Shown here: one piece after another, positions 48,319 through 58,371 of the stretch | Position numbering within the stretch: position 1 is the stretch's first letter | Layout: each line of letters opens with the position of its first letter | From: Geobacter sp. SVR | Lineage (GTDB): Bacteria; Desulfobacterota; Desulfuromonadia; Geobacterales; Pseudopelobacteraceae | NCBI RefSeq assembly: GCF_016865365.1 | Contig: NZ_AP024469.1 | Coordinates: forward strand, 1,727,001-1,791,000 | Direction of reading: 5' to 3' | Length of the DNA stretch: 64,000 nt | Notes under the pieces: generated by a model | Told to the model about the DNA's origin: nothing | Database searches by the model: none | What the model saw: only the letters and a program-made list of their open reading frames with translations | Made by a program: the position numbers and the translations under genes

Positions 48319-48702
48319 TCAATAGGCAAGTTCAAAAGCATTCACAATGTGGTCGATCTCGTGCCGTCCGTCTGCGTCGAGCAGGATGGCGATCACGTCG
48401 AAGCGGGCCGGGGTGTTCTGCTGCCGGTTCTGCACAAGCCAGGTCAGGGCAGCTTTTGATATCTGGCGCTGCTTGAAAGGAGTAACCGCCAGTTGCGGAA
48501 CGCCATAAGCAAGATCCCGACGCGCCTTTACCTCAACGAACACCAGGCTTTTGTCTCCGGGGTCGCGGACGATGATATCAATCTCGCCCCCCTTGCAGCG
48601 GTAGTTCCGCTCCAGAATCCTGAATCCCCGCGCAGCCAGAAATGACGACGCGATTTCTTCGCCCAGGGCGCCGGCTGCTTTGTTGTCAGGGTCGTTTCTC
48701 AC
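48319..48702 (-). CDS. yraN: YraN/UPF0102 nuclease-like protein
   Basis: 127 residues from the GTG at 48702. ALGEEIASSFLAARGFRILERNYRCKGGEIDIIVRD and LVFVEVKARRDLAYG carry the PD-(D/E)XK-like residues of the UPF0102 family, whose role is little known (often near rnhB and RNA/DNA repair genes). The open frame goes up to 48909, into the end of the AOR gene, but those residues do not look like the family. Start uncertain. Confidence 0.85.
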   Translation of the reverse strand: MRNDPDNKAAGALGEEIASSFLAARGFRILERNYRCKGGEIDIIVRDPGDKSLVFVEVKARRDLAYGVPQLAVTPFKQRQISKAALTWLVQNRQQNTPARFDVIAILLDADGRHEIDHIVNAFELAY

Positions 48703-48865
48703 AGGCTCCGCCGTCTTGCAAGGCCCGGGTTCGTCTACCCCTGCCTGCGCTGGGGCCGGAAATGTCGCTGCTCTCGCGTCTGCGGCAGCCGGAAGACCGG
48801 CTTCCTGCAAAGACCGGCGGAGGCAGGCACTTTCGAATTCCGATAGCCCGGCGTTGGATAAAACG

Positions 48866-50620
48866 TTACGGCTGTTTTTCCAGGAAATCCCGGTCGCTGA
48901 AGCATCCATCAGCGTTCAGACCGCGGATGTGATAGTACTTGTCCAGTTCCTGCTCGAAGCGCTCCCGATCCAGTGGCGTGATCTCGATACCGTCTCCGCT
49001 TGTGCCCGGTTCGTTGAAAAAACGCTCGGGCAGACGATCGTCACGCCGCGAAAAACCGTTGGTGCAATTGTAGAAACGTTCGGTCAGGCAGATACGCCGG
49101 CCGATCTCCTTGAGGCGCTGGGGAGAATAGTCGATCCCGGTGGTGGCGGTCAGAAGCTCGGCGTACTCCTCCAGGCTGGCCCCGAAGAAGGAGAATTTGC
49201 AGGCCACCAGTGAATCCACCGCAGCATTGGTATCCTCGGCAATGGTTATGATGCGTGCCTTGCCGGAGAAGGAGAAACGATCGGTCGGCACCGGCTTACG
49301 CAGAATTTCGTGAGAAACCGGATAAGCCCGTAGGTGACAGCCTCCCCGTGAACTCGTGCAATATGCCAGGGCCATGCCGTAGGCGCCGCGTGGGTCGTAG
49401 GCAGGCAGTTCCAGGGATTTGACGCTCATGGACAGCTCCGGTCTGCCCAGGTGCTCGGCCAGCCGGCGGGAGCCCAGAGCCAGCAACTGGCCGTCGCCCC
49501 GCTGCAGGGCCATGTCGGTCAGCAGAAGGGGGATTTCGGCGGCGCTGGGGAATTTGCCCCGGATTTCGCCCCAGGCGGAGAGGGTAGCAGCCGCCGAGAT
49601 GGTATCGAGTCCCAGGTCGTTGCAGATGCGGTTCGACCTGACAATGGTGCGCAGATCGTCGATATCGTTCAATGCGCCGAAATGGGAAACCGTCTCATAC
49701 TCTGGCAGATGCTCCCCTTTTTCCGCTGATTTCTTGCATTGGATAGGGCAGCCGTAGCAGCCTTCTTTACGGGGGTGGCAGGACTCCTTGATGGCGGGTC
49801 CCGAATAGTTTCCGGAACGCTCGAAAAAGGTCTTGCGGAAATTTTCGGTGGGAGCCATGCGGCGCTGGGCCATCAGGTCCACCAATACCGGCGTGCCGAA
49901 TTCGGCGATCCCCAGGGGGCCGAAAATCACCGGAGAAGCCTTGAAGAGACGCATCACATCCTGGCGCGCCTTATCGAACAGGAGCGGGTCCGCGATCTGC
50001 GGTTTCCGGTCTCCGTTCACCACCACGGCCTTGAGATGCTTGGAACCCATCACAGCGCCCAGACCGCCGCGGCCCACGGAATTACCCTCTCCGGTCATGA
50101 TGTTGGCGAACAGAACGCCCCGTTCGCCGGCCGGGCCGATGGCGGCCACGCTGCCGCGCGATTCCAGGGCGGCTACCGTAGCGGGAATGTCGCTGCCCCA
50201 GAGGTGATCGGCAGGAAGAAACTCGACCTGTTCCGGACCGATTGCCAGGCAGACGGGCGAGGGGCTGCGGCCTGAAATGAACAGCGCATCCAGGTCGAGG
50301 CCCTTAAGTTGCCAGGCAAAGCGGCCGCCGGCGGAGCAATCCATGATCGTGCCGGTCAGGGGGGAGCGGGAAACCACTGTCATGCGCGCGGCTGTTGGGG
50401 CGCTGGTGCCGCACAGGGGGCCGACGGTAAAGATCAACGGCATGGCCGGGTCGAACGGATCGAGCCGGAAATGATCCCGCATCAGGCGTACACCCAGGCC
50501 GCGCCCCCCCAGATACTCCTGCAGCAGGTGGATGGGGAGCTTTTCCCGGCGGGAGGTACCCCGTTCGAGGTCTATGAAGAGTATGTTGCCGGTCCAGCCG
50601 TACATGCAGGCGTTCACCAT
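48866..50620 (-). CDS. aldehyde:ferredoxin oxidoreductase, tungsten-type
   Basis: 584 residues. AOR family: YGWTGNILFIDLERG at the N-terminus, VGRGGLGAVMGSKHLKAV for pterin binding, CHPRKEGCYGCPIQCKKS for the iron-sulfur cluster ligands, and SSRGGCHLRAYPVSHEIL near the C-terminus. It oxidises aldehydes to acids (or the reverse) with ferredoxin and contains tungsto-bispterin. Such enzymes are frequent in anaerobes including Geobacter. The ATG at 50605 is an alternative start. Confidence 0.93.
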   Translation of the reverse strand: MVNACMYGWTGNILFIDLERGTSRREKLPIHLLQEYLGGRGLGVRLMRDHFRLDPFDPAMPLIFTVGPLCGTSAPTAARMTVVSRSPLTGTIMDCSAGGRFAWQLKGLDLDALFISGRSPSPVCLAIGPEQVEFLPADHLWGSDIPATVAALESRGSVAAIGPAGERGVLFANIMTGEGNSVGRGGLGAVMGSKHLKAVVVNGDRKPQIADPLLFDKARQDVMRLFKASPVIFGPLGIAEFGTPVLVDLMAQRRMAPTENFRKTFFERSGNYSGPAIKESCHPRKEGCYGCPIQCKKSAEKGEHLPEYETVSHFGALNDIDDLRTIVRSNRICNDLGLDTISAAATLSAWGEIRGKFPSAAEIPLLLTDMALQRGDGQLLALGSRRLAEHLGRPELSMSVKSLELPAYDPRGAYGMALAYCTSSRGGCHLRAYPVSHEILRKPVPTDRFSFSGKARIITIAEDTNAAVDSLVACKFSFFGASLEEYAELLTATTGIDYSPQRLKEIGRRICLTERFYNCTNGFSRRDDRLPERFFNEPGTSGDGIEITPLDRERFEQELDKYYHIRGLNADGCFSDRDFLEKQP

Positions 50621-50663
50621 GAAAATGGCCTGCGTCGCAGGCCGGGGATGGATTGGAAAACTA

Positions 50664-51323
50664 TCAGGCCGGGAACAGGCACTCCATCAGGATGTCCGAA
50701 ACTTCCCGGCACGATCCGGCAAGGTGGTCGGCCTGTTCGAGTTCGTCCAGCCCGCCGTAGCCCCAGGTGCAGCCGATGGTTGCCATGCCGGCCAGTTTGC
50801 CCGCCTCGATGTCATTGATACTGTCCCCCACCATGACCGTGTTTTCAGGAAGGGTGCTCAATGCTCCGGAGGTCCGCAGCAGGGGCAGCGGCGAGGGTTT
50901 TCGTTCTGGATAAGTGTCGCCCCCGCAGATGGCCACGAAAAAGTGGTCGATGGACAAAACCTTCAGAATCAACCTGCTGAGTGCCTCGTTCTTGTTGGAA
51001 ACAACCGCCAGCAGTACCCCACGCCCTGTCAGTTCCTCCAGTGCCTGTCGGGCACCGGGATAAAGCCTGCTTTTGTCGGCGATATGGGCGGCATTGAACG
51101 TCTCGAACAGTGCGTGTCCACGCTCGATATCCTCGAAGTCATCCGTTGCCAGCGCCCGCTGGACCAGGTTGCGCGACCCTTTACCGACCAGTTTCCGCAC
51201 AGCGCTTTTGGCAAGCGGTGCCTTTCCGAAGCTGTTCAGGACATGATTTACGGCATCGGTCAGATCGTCCAGGGAGTCGATCAGCGTGCCATCCAGATCG
51301 AATAATACCGCACGTGCTGTCAT
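50664..51323 (-). CDS. gph: phosphoglycolate phosphatase-like HAD hydrolase
   Basis: 219 residues from the ATG at 51323, which overlaps the yhbY stop. HAD motifs: VLFDLDGTLIDSLDDL (nucleophile Asp), VVSNKNE (motif II), and KPSPLPLL with MVGDSINDIEAGKLAGM (motifs III/IV). The family hydrolyses 2-phosphoglycolate formed in DNA repair, though other phosphate esters are possible. A longer open frame upstream is the yhbY gene in another frame. Confidence 0.87.
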   Translation of the reverse strand: MTARAVLFDLDGTLIDSLDDLTDAVNHVLNSFGKAPLAKSAVRKLVGKGSRNLVQRALATDDFEDIERGHALFETFNAAHIADKSRLYPGARQALEELTGRGVLLAVVSNKNEALSRLILKVLSIDHFFVAICGGDTYPERKPSPLPLLRTSGALSTLPENTVMVGDSINDIEAGKLAGMATIGCTWGYGGLDELEQADHLAGSCREVSDILMECLFPA

Positions 51324-51631
51324 TGGCTTTTGGCCGGTGTGTCCTTGGGCAGAACAATGATGGGGTTTTTTGCCGGGCGGTAGAGCAGGAAGGTTTTGCC
51401 CAGAACCTGTGCGATCTCCGCATTGCAGGCCTTGGCCAGCATTTCGGATGCTTCGTGCTTGTCCAGCATGGCGCTTTCCAGCAGCTTGACCTTGATCAGC
51501 TCGTGGTGTTCGATGGCCGCATTGGCCTCGTCGATCAGCGCCGGTTCGATTTCTTTTTTGCCAATCTGAATCAGAGGCTTGAGGCTGTGCCCCAAGGCGC
51601 GCAGGTGGCGCTTCTGCTTTCCGGTCAACAT
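51320..51631 (-). CDS. yhbY: YhbY, CRM-domain RNA-binding protein
   Basis: 103 residues from the ATG at 51631 (AGGAGAAAG upstream). MLTGKQKRHLRALGHSLKP and IQIGKKEIEPALIDEANAAIEHHELIKVKLL are typical of the CRM domain, which binds RNA and associates with pre-50S ribosomes. First gene of a leftward yhbY-gph unit, divergent from shc. Confidence 0.93.
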   Translation of the reverse strand: MLTGKQKRHLRALGHSLKPLIQIGKKEIEPALIDEANAAIEHHELIKVKLLESAMLDKHEASEMLAKACNAEIAQVLGKTFLLYRPAKNPIIVLPKDTPAKSQ

Positions 51632-51849
51632 CGTTTGTCTTTCTCCTTGTGCACATGCGTGCTGAATGAATCCTGAATCAGGCGGCGAGGCATGGGAAGC
51701 CCCTCCGATCCGGGTAGCAATCGATCTGGTTTTATAACACAGCAGATGCGGGGCTGGCAAATCTCAATTCCCCCATCCGGTGTGTGAATGACAAACACGC
51801 GGTATACAGTTTGATCAAAAGGGATATACTTTTTGAGAATTTTGTGATA

Positions 51850-51877
51850 TTTACGCTCAGTTTGCCAGTCGTATAAT
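51850..51877 (+). promoter_or_regulatory. sigma-70 promoter of the hopanoid genes
   Basis: TTTACG (51850-51855), 16-base spacer, perfect TATAAT (51872-51877), 41 bases before the shc ATG. The remaining 286-base divergent gap to yhbY shows no gene. Confidence 0.65.
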
Positions 51878-51918
51878 CACGATACCGCAGCATCCGCAAC
51901 CCATCAGGAGCGTAGTGA

Positions 51919-53961
51919 ATGAACCCAGGTAAGTATCCGATATCTACCGCACTGACATCTTTCAATACCGAAACAGCCGCGCCGGTTGTCGAAGCACCCA
52001 AAAAAACCTCGGCCAAAGTCCATCACCTGCCCCCTTCGATCTGGAAAAAAATGGTCGGCGACTCCAAAAGTCCCGTGGACAAGGCCATCGAGCGCACACG
52101 CGACTTCTTTTTTCGCGAGCAGTTGCCGGACGGCTACTGGTGGGCCGAACTGGAATCCAACGTCACCATTACGGCCGAGTACATCATGCTGTTCCACTTT
52201 CTCGGCATGGTGGACAAGGTGCGCGAGCGCAAGCTGGCCAACTATATCCTCAGCAAGCAGACCTTCGAGGGGTATTGGACCCTGTGGTACAACGGCCCCG
52301 GCGATCTCTCCACCACCATCGAGGCCTATTTTGCCCTGAAGCTGGCAGGATATTCCGCAGAGCATCCCGCCATGGTCAAGGCGCGCGAGTTCATCCACGC
52401 CAACGGGGGCATCATCAAGGCCCGCGTCTTCACCAAGATCTTCCTGGCGCTGTTCGGTGAATTCGCCTGGTTCGGCGTCCCATCCATGCCGATCGAGCTG
52501 ATGCTGCTGCCGGATTGGGCATACTTCAACATGTACGAGCTTTCCAGCTGGTCCCGTGCCACCATCATCCCACTGTCGGTGGTGATGGCGGAGCGTCCGG
52601 TACGCAAGCTGCCCCCCTGGGCCAGGGTCCAGGAACTGTACGTCCGTCCCCCCCGGCCGACCGATTACACCTTCTCCAAGGAAGACGGCATCCTGACCTG
52701 GAAGAACTTCTTCGTCGGCGTCGATCACTTGCTGAAGGTCTACGAGTCCAGCCCGATCAGGCCTTTCCGGAAAAAGGCCACGGCCACCGCTGAACAGTGG
52801 ATTCTGGAACACCAGGAACCGACCGGCGACTGGGGCGGCATTCAGCCGGCTATGCTCAATTCCGTTCTGGCGCTGCACTGCCTGGGCTATGCCAACGACC
52901 ATCCCGCTGTTGTCAAGGGGCTGGAGGCGCTGGCCAATTTCAGCATCGAGGACGAGGAGAGCATCGTTCTGCAATCCTGTGTTTCACCGGTGTGGGATAC
53001 GGCCCTGGCGCTGGTTGCCATGCAGGAGGCAGGGGTTCCCGCCGATCATCCCGCCCTGGTCAAGGCGGCCCAGTGGTTGCTGGATCTTGAGGTGCGCCGC
53101 AAGGGTGACTGGCAGGTGAAATCACCCGAATTGGAGCCGGGTGGCTGGGCCTTCGAGTTCCTGAACGACTGGTACCCCGACGTGGATGATTCCGGCTTCG
53201 TCATGCTGGCCATCAAGGACGTCAAGGTACGCGACAGGAAACACAAGGAACAGGCCATCAAGCGCGGCATTGCCTGGTGCCTGGGCATGCAGAGCAAAAA
53301 TGGCGGCTGGGGCGCCTTTGACAAGGACAATACCAAGTACTTGCTCAACAAGATTCCGTTTGCCGATCTGGAGGCCTTGATCGATCCCCCCACGGCCGAT
53401 CTGACCGGCCGCATGCTGGAGTTGATGGGCAACTTCAACTATTCCTCCAGCCATCCGGCCGCTGCCCGGGCTCTCGAATTCCTCAAGCGCGAGCAGGAGC
53501 CGGAAGGACCCTGGTGGGGACGCTGGGGAGTCAACTACATCTACGGAACCTGGTCGGTCTTGTGCGGTCTTCAGGCCATCGGCGAAGACATGAACCAGCC
53601 CTATATCCGCAAGGCGGTCAACTGGTACAAGTCCAAGCAGAACATCGACGGCGGCTGGGGCGAAGTGTGCGAATCGTACTGCGACCGTTCACTGATGGGC
53701 AGCGGCCCCAGTACCGCTTCCCAGACGGCCTGGTCGCTGCTGGCCCTGTTCGCGGCCGGCGAGGCGCATTCGCAGGCCGCCGCCAGGGGGGTTGAATACC
53801 TGCTGACAACCCAGAAGCAGGACGGAACCTGGGATGAGGATGCTTTTACCGGCACCGGATTTCCCAAGTTTTTCATGATCAAGTACCATATCTATCGCAA
53901 CTGTTTCCCGCTGACCGCGCTGGGCAAATATCGCCGCCTGACCGCAGGCAGAGAGCGCTGA
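51919..53961 (+). CDS. shc: squalene-hopene cyclase
   Basis: 680 residues. It cyclises squalene to hopene or hopanol, the core of bacterial hopanoids, as a monotopic membrane enzyme. The catalytic DxDD motif is DVDD in WYPDVDDSGFVM near residue 420. QW repeats are seen as GDWGGIQPAML, KNGGWGAFDKDN, EPEGPWWGRWGVNYIYGTW, NIDGGWGEVCES and KQDGTWDEDAFTGTGFP. AGGAG precedes the ATG. First gene of shc-hpnA-dxs-hpnH. Confidence 0.97.
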   Translation: MNPGKYPISTALTSFNTETAAPVVEAPKKTSAKVHHLPPSIWKKMVGDSKSPVDKAIERTRDFFFREQLPDGYWWAELESNVTITAEYIMLFHFLGMVDKVRERKLANYILSKQTFEGYWTLWYNGPGDLSTTIEAYFALKLAGYSAEHPAMVKAREFIHANGGIIKARVFTKIFLALFGEFAWFGVPSMPIELMLLPDWAYFNMYELSSWSRATIIPLSVVMAERPVRKLPPWARVQELYVRPPRPTDYTFSKEDGILTWKNFFVGVDHLLKVYESSPIRPFRKKATATAEQWILEHQEPTGDWGGIQPAMLNSVLALHCLGYANDHPAVVKGLEALANFSIEDEESIVLQSCVSPVWDTALALVAMQEAGVPADHPALVKAAQWLLDLEVRRKGDWQVKSPELEPGGWAFEFLNDWYPDVDDSGFVMLAIKDVKVRDRKHKEQAIKRGIAWCLGMQSKNGGWGAFDKDNTKYLLNKIPFADLEALIDPPTADLTGRMLELMGNFNYSSSHPAAARALEFLKREQEPEGPWWGRWGVNYIYGTWSVLCGLQAIGEDMNQPYIRKAVNWYKSKQNIDGGWGEVCESYCDRSLMGSGPSTASQTAWSLLALFAAGEAHSQAAARGVEYLLTTQKQDGTWDEDAFTGTGFPKFFMIKYHIYRNCFPLTALGKYRRLTAGRER

Positions 53962-54000
53962 ACAAGAACTCTGCCAGCACTTCAGGTTTAGCCGACTGGG

Positions 54001-54037
54001 AGCCCCGGTTTTCAATCTCCGGGGCTTCCCCTTTTTC
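54001..54037 (+). terminator. terminator-like hairpin between shc and hpnA
   Basis: AGCCCCGG, 10-base loop, CCGGGGCT, then TTCCCCTTTTT. A GC-rich stem with a late T-run. Likely partial termination, since hpnA begins 52 bases on in the same direction. Confidence 0.6.
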
Positions 54038-54088
54038 AGCGGTCCCGATTTGATGCCAGGCATCATTACCGGGGCAAGGAAGAATCAG

Positions 54089-55078
54089 ATGGCCATGAAA
54101 ACCTTCATAACCGGGGCAACCGGTTTCATCGGTGCGAGTATCGCCCGCGAACTGCTGAGCGAGGGGCGCGAGGTGCGGGTTCTGGTGAGGGCGGGCTCCG
54201 ACACCTCCAATCTGACCGGGCTCGACCTGGAACTCCACACCGGCGATCTGCGCGACCGGGAAAGCCTCGTCAAAGGCCTGAAAGGCTGCGATGTGCTGTA
54301 CCACGCCGCTGCCGATTATCGTCTCTGGACACGCACGCCGCAGGAAATGTACCGCATCAACGTCGAGGGTACCGCTGCCATCCTGGATGCTGCCCTGGCC
54401 AACGGACTTACCAGGGTGGTCTATACCAGCAGTGTCGGTACGCTCGGCAACCCCGGCGACGGCACTCCTGGCAGCGAGACCACGCCGGTCACCATGGCGG
54501 ATATGGTCGGTCACTACAAGAAGAGCAAGTTTCTGGCGGAGCGCGAAGCGGAGAAGTATATCTCGAAGGGGCTGCCGCTTGTGATCGTCAATCCCTCCAC
54601 GCCGGTTGGCCCCCTGGATATCAAGCCGACGCCGACCGGAAAGATCATCGTGGACTTTCTCAATCGCCGCATGCCCGCCTATCTCGACACCGGTCTGAAC
54701 ATCATCGCCGTGGAAGATTGCGCCCGTGGCCACATACTGGCGGAGCGGAAGGGGCGCATCGGCGAGAAATACATCCTGGGCAACACCAACCTGACACTGA
54801 GGGAAATCTTCGTGTTGCTGGCGGAAATCACCGGTCTGCCGGCCCCCAAGGTCAGTCTGCCCTACACGCCGATCCTGCTGGCGGCCCATCTCAACGAGGC
54901 GCTCTCGAAGATTACCGGCAGGGAGCCTCTGATACCCCTGGCCGGGGTGCAGATGGCCGCCAAATTCATGTACTTCGATTCTTCTAAGGCCATCAGGGAG
55001 CTGGGCTTGCCACAGACGTCGGTCAGGACCGCCCTGGAGCGTGCGGTGGAATGGTTCAGGGGGCATGGCTACGCCTGA
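54089..55078 (+). CDS. hpnA: HpnA, hopanoid-associated sugar epimerase
   Basis: 329 residues. NAD-binding [22 protein letters not shown] gives the GxxGxxG loop, the Ser of YTSSVGTLG and the Tyr-Lys pair of [10 protein letters not shown] form the catalytic set. This dihydroflavonol-reductase-like family is named for its place in hopanoid clusters. Its exact reaction is not settled. The ATG at 54089 follows AAGGAAG; a second ATG lies two codons later. Confidence 0.9.
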   Translation: MAMKTFITGATGFIGASIARELLSEGREVRVLVRAGSDTSNLTGLDLELHTGDLRDRESLVKGLKGCDVLYHAAADYRLWTRTPQEMYRINVEGTAAILDAALANGLTRVVYTSSVGTLGNPGDGTPGSETTPVTMADMVGHYKKSKFLAEREAEKYISKGLPLVIVNPSTPVGPLDIKPTPTGKIIVDFLNRRMPAYLDTGLNIIAVEDCARGHILAERKGRIGEKYILGNTNLTLREIFVLLAEITGLPAPKVSLPYTPILLAAHLNEALSKITGREPLIPLAGVQMAAKFMYFDSSKAIRELGLPQTSVRTALERAVEWFRGHGYA

Positions 55079-55166
55079 CAGGGCGGAGGTGCCCCTTTTT
55101 CATAATTGCTGCGCTGCTGGCCCTTTTTGTGATAAACTGCCTCATTTTCGGATGGAGAAAAAAATA

Positions 55167-57044
55167 ATGTCCAATTATCTCGCGAGCATAGATTCGCCGG
55201 CCGACCTCAAAAAGCTGAAGCCGGAGCAACTGCCTGACCTGGCAGAAGAACTGCGCCGGTTTCTGCTGGAGACCGTTTCGGAAACGGGCGGACACCTGGG
55301 ATCGAATCTGGGCGCGGTCGAGTTGAGCATCGCCCTGCACTACTGTTTCAATTCGCCGGAGGATAAAATTATCTGGGATGTGGGGCATCAGGCCTACACC
55401 CACAAGATACTCACCGGCCGGCGCGACCGCTTCCACACCCAGCGCCAGTACAAGGGGCTGTCCGGTTTCCCCAAACGCTGCGAATCCCAGCACGATGCCT
55501 TCGGGGTCGGACATTCCTCGACCTCAATCTCCGCCGGACTCGGCATGGCAGCGGCGGCTGATCTGTCAGGGCGGAAGAATCATGCCATTGCCGTGATCGG
55601 TGATGGGTCACTGACCGGCGGCATGGCGTTCGAGGCGCTCAACCAGGCCGGCCACCTCAAGAAGAACCTGATCGTCATCCTCAATGACAACGAGATGTCG
55701 ATCTCCAAGAACGTAGGGGCCTTTTCCTCGTTCATCTCGCGCAAGATGACCGGCCGCTATTTCCGCGACCTGAAGAAGGAAATGCAGGGGCTGTTGCGGC
55801 ATATCCCGGCCATTGGCAGCGATATCCTGCACTTTGCCAAACGTGCCGAGAATTCCCTGAAAGGTTTCCTGACGCCGGGATCGCTGTTCGAGGCGCTCGG
55901 ATTCGACTATCTGGGGCCGCTGGACGGCCACGACCTGCGTCAGCTGGTGGAGGTCTTCAACAACATCAACGAACTGGACGGCCCGTTGCTGGTGCATGTC
56001 ATGACCACCAAGGGCAAGGGCTACAAGCCGGCCGAGGACACTCCCGACAAGTATCACGGCGTGGGGGCTTTCGACATCTCCACCGGCAAGGGGGCGGCCA
56101 AGGCGGCTGCCAAGTCCTATACCGAGGTGTTTGGCGATACCATGATGCAACTGGCCGAGCGCGATCCCAAGATCATCGCCATTACCGCGGCCATGCCCGA
56201 CGGCACCGGGCTGAACCGGTTTGCGGAGCGCTTTCCGCAGCGCTTTTTCGATGTGGGCATTGCCGAACAGCATGCCATGACGTTTGCAGCCGGCCTGGCT
56301 GCCGATGGTTACCGACCGGTGACCGCCATATACTCCACCTTTCTGCAGCGCGCCTACGATCAGGTCTTTCACGATGTCTGCCTGCAGAAGCTGCCGGTGA
56401 CGATCGCCATGGACCGCGCCGGGGTAGTGGGGGACGACGGCCCCACGCACCACGGCGTGTTCGACTTCTCCTTTCTGCGGCACCTGCCCGGGATCAGTAT
56501 CATGGCTCCCAAGGACGAGAACGAGCTGCGCCACATGCTGAATACGGCCGTCTATTCCGGGGTCCCGATGGCACTGCGCTACCCGCGCGGAGCCGGCTAT
56601 GGCGTGGAGATGGATGCCGAGCTGAAGACCCTGGTGCCGGGCAAAGGGGAACTTCTCGCGGAAGGTGGCGATATCTGTATAGCCGCCATCGGTTCCACTG
56701 TCCATCCTGCCTTGCTGGCTGCGGAGGCATTGCTGCATGAGGGAATCAAGGCAACGGTGATCAACGCCCGGTTCGTCAAGCCGCTGGATGCCGACCTGAT
56801 CCTGGCGGCTGCCCGGCAGACCGGCCGGGTTCTCACCGTCGAGGAGAACGCCCTGCAAGGAGGCTTCGGCAGTGCCGTAATGGAGGCGCTGTACGACAAC
56901 GGCTTGCAGAATATCCGGGTCAAGCGCCTCGGTATTCCAGACCGCTACATCGAGCACGGCTCCCAGGCCCAATTGCGCAGGGATCTCGGTATCGATGCCG
57001 ACGGCATCGCTGCTGCGGTGAAGGTATTTTTGACAGGTAACTGA
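55167..57044 (+). CDS. dxs: 1-deoxy-D-xylulose-5-phosphate synthase
   Basis: 625 residues. Thiamine diphosphate enzyme that condenses pyruvate and glyceraldehyde-3-phosphate, first step of the MEP isoprenoid pathway. [19 protein letters not shown] with the key His, [15 protein letters not shown] with the diphosphate-binding [11 protein letters not shown], and [19 protein letters not shown] are all present. The ATG at 55167 has GGAG upstream. Its place among hopanoid genes links precursor supply to cyclisation. Confidence 0.97.
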   Translation: MSNYLASIDSPADLKKLKPEQLPDLAEELRRFLLETVSETGGHLGSNLGAVELSIALHYCFNSPEDKIIWDVGHQAYTHKILTGRRDRFHTQRQYKGLSGFPKRCESQHDAFGVGHSSTSISAGLGMAAAADLSGRKNHAIAVIGDGSLTGGMAFEALNQAGHLKKNLIVILNDNEMSISKNVGAFSSFISRKMTGRYFRDLKKEMQGLLRHIPAIGSDILHFAKRAENSLKGFLTPGSLFEALGFDYLGPLDGHDLRQLVEVFNNINELDGPLLVHVMTTKGKGYKPAEDTPDKYHGVGAFDISTGKGAAKAAAKSYTEVFGDTMMQLAERDPKIIAITAAMPDGTGLNRFAERFPQRFFDVGIAEQHAMTFAAGLAADGYRPVTAIYSTFLQRAYDQVFHDVCLQKLPVTIAMDRAGVVGDDGPTHHGVFDFSFLRHLPGISIMAPKDENELRHMLNTAVYSGVPMALRYPRGAGYGVEMDAELKTLVPGKGELLAEGGDICIAAIGSTVHPALLAAEALLHEGIKATVINARFVKPLDADLILAAARQTGRVLTVEENALQGGFGSAVMEALYDNGLQNIRVKRLGIPDRYIEHGSQAQLRRDLGIDADGIAAAVKVFLTGN

Positions 57045-57061
57045 CAGGAACAGGTTTTTTT

Positions 57062-57122
57062 ACAGGGATGGACAGGATAAACGGGATCGAAGTAAATCCT
57101 TTTTTATCCTGTGAATCCCTGT
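57062..57122. repeat. imperfect inverted repeat between dxs and hpnH
   Basis: ACAGGGATGGACAGGATA (57062-57079) faces TATCCTGTGAATCCCTGT (57105-57122); 16 of 18 positions pair. The two ACAGG-ATnn words inside each arm make it look like a mobile or repetitive intergenic element rather than a terminator, since there is no T-run after it. Confidence 0.7.
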
Positions 57123-57194
57123 TGCATGTTGTAGGTAGCTCCCCCCGTTAAACCGAGGAAAGTTTGATGTCCAAAATATGAAAGGATGTACCCA

Positions 57195-58193
57195 ATGCGT
57201 TTCCCGATGCGCCTCAACTACGACCTGACCCGCTACATCGTCGGCAACAAGCTCAACAAGGTCGAAAAGTTTCCGCTGGTCCTGATGCTCGAACCGACTC
57301 ACCTCTGCAACCTGGCCTGCTCCGGCTGTGGCCGCATCCGCGAGTATGCCGACACGATCCAGGAGATGATGAGCCTGGAGGAGTGCCTCGCTTCCGTCGA
57401 CGAATGCCCGGCTCCGGTCGTCACCATCACCGGCGGCGAACCGTTTCTCTACCCCCATATTTTCGACTTGATCCAGGGCACCCTGGAGCGCGGCAAGCAC
57501 ATCTACCTCTGCACCAACGGCATTCTGCTGGAGAAGGCGCTGGACAGTATGAAGCCCCATCCGAACTTCACCCTCAACGTGCACATGGACGGCCTGGAAG
57601 AGACCCATGACCGCATCCTGGAGCGCAAAGGGGCTTTCAAGATCGCCATGCAGGGCATCATCAAGGCCAAGAAGCTCGGCTTCCGGGTCTGCACGAACAC
57701 GACCATCTTCAAGGAGACCAATCTGGTGGAGATCGAGATGCTCTTCACCCGCCTGGAGGAGCTCGGGGTGGACGGCCTGCTGGTGGCTCCCGGATTCGGT
57801 TACGAGGCGGTGGGAGAAAAGCTGTTCCTGGAGCGCCGCGAGATCGAGAAGAAATTCGCCGAAGTGTACGAAATGAGCAAGAAGCATCGCTTTTATTCCA
57901 CTCCCATGTACCTGCGTTTCCTGAAAGGGGAGAAGAAGCTCGAGTGTACCCCCTGGGGCAACCCCACCCGCAACCCGCGCGGCTGGAAGGCTCCCTGCTA
58001 TCTCATCACCGATGCGCATTACCCGAGTTTCAAAGAGATGATGGAGAAGACCGACTGGGAAAAATACGGCGTCGGCAAGGACGCACGCTGCGCCCAATGC
58101 ATGATGCACTGCGGCTTCGAGCCTACGGTGGTCAGCGAGATCGGCAAGAGTTTCAAGGATGTCTGGGAGATGTTTATCTGGAACCTGACCTGA
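57195..58193 (+). CDS. hpnH: HpnH, radical-SAM hopanoid C-C bond-forming enzyme
   Basis: 332 residues. The radical SAM motif CxxxCxxC is HLCNLACSGCGRIREY. GGEPFLYPHIFDL is the SAM-binding GGEP, and HMDGLEETHDRILERKGAF is typical of HpnH, which attaches an adenosyl group to diploptene, the first step to side-chain hopanoids. C-terminal Cys residues (CAQCMMHCGFEP) are also conserved in the family. The ATG at 57195 has AAAGG nine bases upstream. Confidence 0.95.
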   Translation: MRFPMRLNYDLTRYIVGNKLNKVEKFPLVLMLEPTHLCNLACSGCGRIREYADTIQEMMSLEECLASVDECPAPVVTITGGEPFLYPHIFDLIQGTLERGKHIYLCTNGILLEKALDSMKPHPNFTLNVHMDGLEETHDRILERKGAFKIAMQGIIKAKKLGFRVCTNTTIFKETNLVEIEMLFTRLEELGVDGLLVAPGFGYEAVGEKLFLERREIEKKFAEVYEMSKKHRFYSTPMYLRFLKGEKKLECTPWGNPTRNPRGWKAPCYLITDAHYPSFKEMMEKTDWEKYGVGKDARCAQCMMHCGFEPTVVSEIGKSFKDVWEMFIWNLT

Positions 58194-58258
58194 TATTTCG
58201 GCGGATTATGACTTTTATTGGAATATCTTAGATTTCTTTTTTAATACAGCATGCCTAT

Positions 58259-58297
58259 GGCCCGCTAATCTCTACAAATAGATTTAGCGGGCCTTTT
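58259..58297 (+). terminator. terminator of the hopanoid genes
   Basis: GGCCCGCTAA, 15-base loop, TTAGCGGGCC, then TTTTAATT. A perfect 10-bp stem. The opposite strand also ends in A/T-rich sequence, so it may also serve the convergent DUF3943 gene. Confidence 0.85.
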
Positions 58298-58371
58298 AAT
58301 TCTGTCCTACCCACTATCTAACATGAAGGAAAAGTTGTAACTCTCGAAATTCAAGCTTGGCGGGAGCCTAC

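Noticed and set aside
48703-48909. N-terminal extension of YraN
   Set aside because: The added residues are low in family similarity and overlap the AOR 3' end.
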